From NCBI GenBank assembly GCA_964580075.1, contig CAZOJL010000064.1:1-17892 (forward strand): a DNA stretch of 17,892 bases. The letters run 5' to 3'. The translations under genes were made by a program, and so were the position numbers. Shown here one piece after another: positions 15,727 through 17,892 of this stretch (within the stretch, counting starts at the first letter, position 1; every line of letters starts with the position of its first letter). Origin of the DNA: VGWG01 sp964580075. GTDB taxonomy: Bacteria; Verrucomicrobiota; Kiritimatiellia; RFP12; JAAYNR01. Under the pieces are notes generated by a model. It saw only the letters and a list, made by a program, of their open reading frames with translations, was not told the origin of the DNA and searched no databases.

Positions 15727-16569
15727 CTATTCCAACTCGAAGTCGACCGTCACGCGGGGGTACTCGCGGAGGAAGCGGCCGGTCAGGCCGCTGACACGGC
15801 CGACGGCGCGGCCTGCGGTTTCGGCGGAACGGTCGAGGATCGCGCTGCCCGAAGAACGCACCAGCCTGACGCCGGTGATCGTCCCGCCGGTGCCGAAGGT
15901 CAGCTCGATCTGCGCGGGCCGCGGGCCGGCGTCGCCGCGTGACGGACGCTCCCACGCATCGTACAGCGCCCGTTTGACGAGCAGGAAGCAGCGCTGCACC
16001 TCGTCCTGAGGAATCACATTCTCCTCGCCGGCTTTCGCGCCGAGAGCCAGCATCCGCGCAATCTCCTCCGCGCTCAGCATCGGCTGACGCGCCAGCTTCA
16101 CCGGCTGAAGCGACGGCACAGGTGTCTGACGCACCACCCGCTCTCCCCTGGTAAAACTGCTGGTCGACGGCTTGGGCGGCGGTTTATCGGACGCGGGCTT
16201 CGGTTTCGCCTGCGCTGACGTGTCCGGAGGGGGCTTGGGCTTCTCGATCGGTTTGACCGGAGGCTTGTCGATCGGCACGACAGCGTCAGGCGGAGGCGTC
16301 GGCGTAGGCGGAGGCGTCGGCGTGGGCGTCGGTGTGGGCGCGGGTGGCGTGGGCGGCGGCGTCGGTGTGGGCGCGGGTGGAGTCGGGGAGTCGGGCGGCT
16401 TGGCGGCATCCGCCTGCGCCTCCTCCAGCACGACGGTAAACTCCAGCGGAATCTCACGGGGCTTGCGCTTGACCCAGCCCGCGCACAACGAAATCACCAC
16501 GGCCAGACCGAGGGCGACCCCGTGGCCGACCGCCGATTGCCTGAAAGACCTGTTGAAATTTTCGCTCAT
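15727..16569 (-). CDS. tonB: TonB-family energy transducer (TonB/TolA-like)
   Basis: 280 residues from the ATG at 16569, 8 bases after the exbD stop; a TTG at 16581 would add four residues but overlaps that stop. Order: a short cytoplasmic tail, one membrane anchor (about 13-30, ending before KRKPRE), a Pro/Thr- and then Pro/Lys-rich periplasm-spanning linker (about 57-140), and a C-terminal TonB domain (about 190-280) with ALYDAWERP, TGGTITGVRLVRSSG and LDRSAE. It would pass energy from ExbB/ExbD to outer-membrane TonB-dependent receptors. A TolA-like role cannot be excluded because ExbB/ExbD and TolQ/TolR are homologous and no tolB or pal is present. The linker is encoded by GC-rich hexamers of the form CCGACN, like those in the downstream spacer. 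It is the last gene of the operon. Confidence 0.85.
   Translation of the reverse strand: MSENFNRSFRQSAVGHGVALGLAVVISLCAGWVKRKPREIPLEFTVVLEEAQADAAKPPDSPTPPAPTPTPPPTPPAPTPTPTPTPPPTPTPPPDAVVPIDKPPVKPIEKPKPPPDTSAQAKPKPASDKPPPKPSTSSFTRGERVVRQTPVPSLQPVKLARQPMLSAEEIARMLALGAKAGEENVIPQDEVQRCFLLVKRALYDAWERPSRGDAGPRPAQIELTFGTGGTITGVRLVRSSGSAILDRSAETAGRAVGRVSGLTGRFLREYPRVTVDFELE
16290..16400 (-). repeat. Hexamer-rich Pro-Thr linker coding segment inside tonB
   Basis: On the plus strand this stretch is a run of GGCGTC, GGCGTG, GGCGGA and GGTGTG-like units; on the coding strand they give alternating Pro-Thr and Pro-Pro. Such in-frame hexamers can gain or lose units and so change linker length without a frameshift. 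Confidence 0.65.
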
Positions 16570-16577
16570 GACGACGC

Positions 16578-16994
16578 TCAATCGGCCTGTGTGACCAGTG
16601 CCATCCGCGTGATCTTGAGTTTGTACAAAACTTTCATCACGCCGACAACCTTGCCGTAGTCCAGCTTTTCGTCCCCCCGGATCAGCACCGCGACATCGGG
16701 GTTTGACAGCGCCGCCTCGCGCAGCCCCGATTCAAGCGCATCGAGGGATACCGGCCGATCATTCAGAAAGATCCCTCCGGATGCGTCGAGCGTCACATTC
16801 TGAGGCTTCTTCTCGGGCAACTTGTCCGCTCTGCCGACCGGCAGCTTGATCTGGATGCTGTTCTCGAGAAGCGGAAAAGTAATGATGAACGTGATCAGCA
16901 AAAGAAACGTCAGATCGATCAGCGGTGTCAGGTTGACGTCGCTGATCCGTTGCGGAATTTCGCGCTGGCGCCGTTTTTTCCAACGCAGCGGCAT
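16578..16994 (-). CDS. exbD: Biopolymer transport protein ExbD/TolR family
   Basis: 138 residues, a normal size. A basic cytoplasmic start (KKRRQ) leads to one transmembrane helix, DVNLTPLIDLTFLLLITF (about 19-42), with the conserved proton-path Asp27. A periplasmic domain follows, ending with RGDEKLDYGKVVGVMKVLYK, typical of ExbD/TolR. Together with ExbB it forms the proton-driven motor that powers TonB. The ATG is 3 bases after the exbB stop, and an AGGGGGA in the end of exbB serves as ribosome binding site, so the two are translationally coupled. Confidence 0.93.
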   Translation of the reverse strand: MPLRWKKRRQREIPQRISDVNLTPLIDLTFLLLITFIITFPLLENSIQIKLPVGRADKLPEKKPQNVTLDASGGIFLNDRPVSLDALESGLREAALSNPDVAVLIRGDEKLDYGKVVGVMKVLYKLKITRMALVTQAD

Positions 16995-16997
16995 GGC

Positions 16998-17741
16998 TCA
17001 ATCCCCCTTGCCCTGGAATTCGCAGGCGATGCGGCCGGTCAGTTCGTCCACGAACCCCTCCATCTCGATCACGGAACGCCGCACGCTCCCCTGCAGCATG
17101 TTGTAGCCCACGCCGGACGGGATGGCCACCAACAGCCCGACCACCGTCGTGAGCATTGCGGACGAAAGCGCCGGGGCGATCTCGCCCAGTTGGACCGCCC
17201 CCTTGAGACCCATCACCTGAAAGGCGTCCAGGACGCCCCACACCGTCCCCAGCAGGCCGATCAGGGGCGCGGCCGTGGTGGCCGTCGCCAGGGCGCTCAT
17301 CCCCCGTTCGGCCCGCACCACCTGTTCGGCCAGCGTGTGCTCGGCCGTGCCGCACAGCAGCTCGATTTCCTTGCCGGTCAGCGCCGCGTTCTCCTTGGCC
17401 GCAATCCGGCCGATCAGGGCGGCCCGCGTCTCGCGGTCGAACAGCTTGATCAGCCGTTCGCAGGTGCGCTGGTAGATCGCGTCGAGCGGCGTCTGCTCCC
17501 GACGCCGCGACTGTTCCAGATAGAGATCGATCACGTCACGCCCTCTCACGAACGCCTGCAGGAAGCGTCGGCCACCGGCTTCCATCATGCGCAGCTCGCG
17601 ACCTTTGCCAACCATGATGGCCCAGACAAAAACCGATCCGATCAATTGAATGACCACGATGGTCTGACCCATCAGACTCGACGTCCAGAATGCATCCCAC
17701 AGACTGGCCAGCGGCAGCGCCGGCACAAAACCGCATATCAT
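16998..17741 (-). CDS. exbB: MotA/TolQ/ExbB proton channel family protein
   Basis: 247 residues. The ATG at 17741 is chosen because GGAGG lies 8 bases upstream, and because the longer start at 17783 overlaps the candidate -10 box. Three membrane helices fit the family: about 24-46, 148-172 and 188-212, with a large cytoplasmic loop between the first two. The MotA/ExbB signature APLIGLLGTVWGVLDAF and the third helix with APALSSAMLTTVVGLLVAIP are clear. It is the channel subunit of the inner-membrane motor working with ExbD and TonB. It is the first gene of the operon exbB-exbD-tonB. TolQ is the main alternative assignment. Confidence 0.93.
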   Translation of the reverse strand: MICGFVPALPLASLWDAFWTSSLMGQTIVVIQLIGSVFVWAIMVGKGRELRMMEAGGRRFLQAFVRGRDVIDLYLEQSRRREQTPLDAIYQRTCERLIKLFDRETRAALIGRIAAKENAALTGKEIELLCGTAEHTLAEQVVRAERGMSALATATTAAPLIGLLGTVWGVLDAFQVMGLKGAVQLGEIAPALSSAMLTTVVGLLVAIPSGVGYNMLQGSVRRSVIEMEGFVDELTGRIACEFQGKGD

Positions 17742-17749
17742 GGCCAAAA

Positions 17750-17757
17750 CCTCCCCT
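17750..17757 (-). promoter_or_regulatory. Shine-Dalgarno site that decides the exbB start
   Basis: AGGGGAGG on the minus strand, 8 bases upstream of the ATG at 17739-17741. Confidence 0.7.
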
Positions 17758-17781
17758 GAACGGTACTCGACGGACGGGTGC

Positions 17782-17811
17782 ATTGTACGTCAGAACAGGG
17801 AGATAATCCAA
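17782..17811 (-). promoter_or_regulatory. Promoter candidate for the exbB-exbD-tonB operon
   Basis: On the minus strand: TTGGAT (3 of 6), an 18-base spacer, then TACAAT (5 of 6). Transcription would start near 17775, giving a leader of about 35 bases before the exbB ATG at 17741. Confidence 0.4.
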
Positions 17812-17873
17812 GCAAATCGTAATTTTGGGGATGGGGGGGGCGCATGGCAGTTCTGTTGGGGTCGTTGATTCGT

Positions 17874-17892
17874 AATCATAATCATAATCGTA
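17874..17892. repeat. AATCAT hexamer repeat, cut by the window end
   Basis: AATCAT, AATCAT, AATCGT in tandem, running to the last base of the window, so its full length is unknown. It lies upstream of the exbB promoter candidate. Confidence 0.7.

Noticed and set aside
15641..16009. Plus-strand frame starting with a Pro-Thr repeat
   Set aside because: It is built from the spacer hexamers and then antisense tonB; the tonB frame has a real C-terminal domain.
1..17892. CRISPR array, tRNA or rRNA gene
   Set aside because: No regularly spaced 25-40 bp repeats with unique spacers, and no tRNA T-loop plus acceptor pairing or rRNA-like sequence seen by eye. The tandem repeats found have no spacers.

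Overview
The window looks like a piece of a GC-rich, Gram-negative-type genome from the PVC superphylum, most plausibly Kiritimatiellota or a close relative. This is an inference from gene content: DapL-type lysine and diaminopimelate synthesis, a very large secreted protein ending in an EF-hand-like Asp-rich segment plus a short C-terminal module, a sialate O-acetylesterase, an ExbB/ExbD/TonB system, and intergenic spacers full of short tandem repeats. I see no rRNA or tRNA gene. A run of exactly 100 N flanked by an exact 55-bp duplication shows that this is a draft, probably metagenome-derived, scaffold.

Layout. 1-2835 (+): a 5'-truncated Eco57I-like adenine-N6 restriction-modification methyltransferase whose target-recognition part has a different base composition from the rest. 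2835-3110 (+): a truncated remnant of a REP-associated (Y1/IS200-like) transposase, starting with two palindromes that share a core. 3076-3567 (-): a small zinc-ribbon plus SEC-C protein. 3568-4034: a gene-free spacer with TTTCAG repeats. 4035-5984 (+): sialate O-acetylesterase. 6059-8504 (+): purD, purE and tsaC, closely spaced. 8579-9802 (+): dapL, with its own good sigma70-like promoter and a 9-bp triplicate in the leader. 9805-15140 (-): one giant secreted subtilisin-like protein, split only by the assembly gap, carrying two complete propeptide plus S8 protease modules in tandem. 15186-15726: a repeat-rich spacer with a long imperfect palindrome and a graded hexamer hairpin. 15727-17741 (-): an exbB-exbD-tonB operon, transcribed towards the protease. 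17784-17892: its promoter region, ending in another hexamer repeat.

How the genes fit together. The left 3.6 kb is an accessory, defence-like patch (restriction-modification, transposase remnant, SEC-C protein). The centre is housekeeping: purine biosynthesis, tRNA t6A modification, lysine and cell-wall synthesis. The right part concerns the cell envelope: the ExbB/ExbD/TonB complex energises outer-membrane import, and the secreted double protease and the esterase could supply substrates from proteins and acylated glycans. That last link is inference.

I do not see an unmistakable new multi-gene system. The most unusual items are the double protease, the repeat architecture of the spacers (including (CCGACN)n hexamers found both inside the tonB linker and in the adjacent spacer), and the pairing of a transposase remnant with twin REP-like palindromes.
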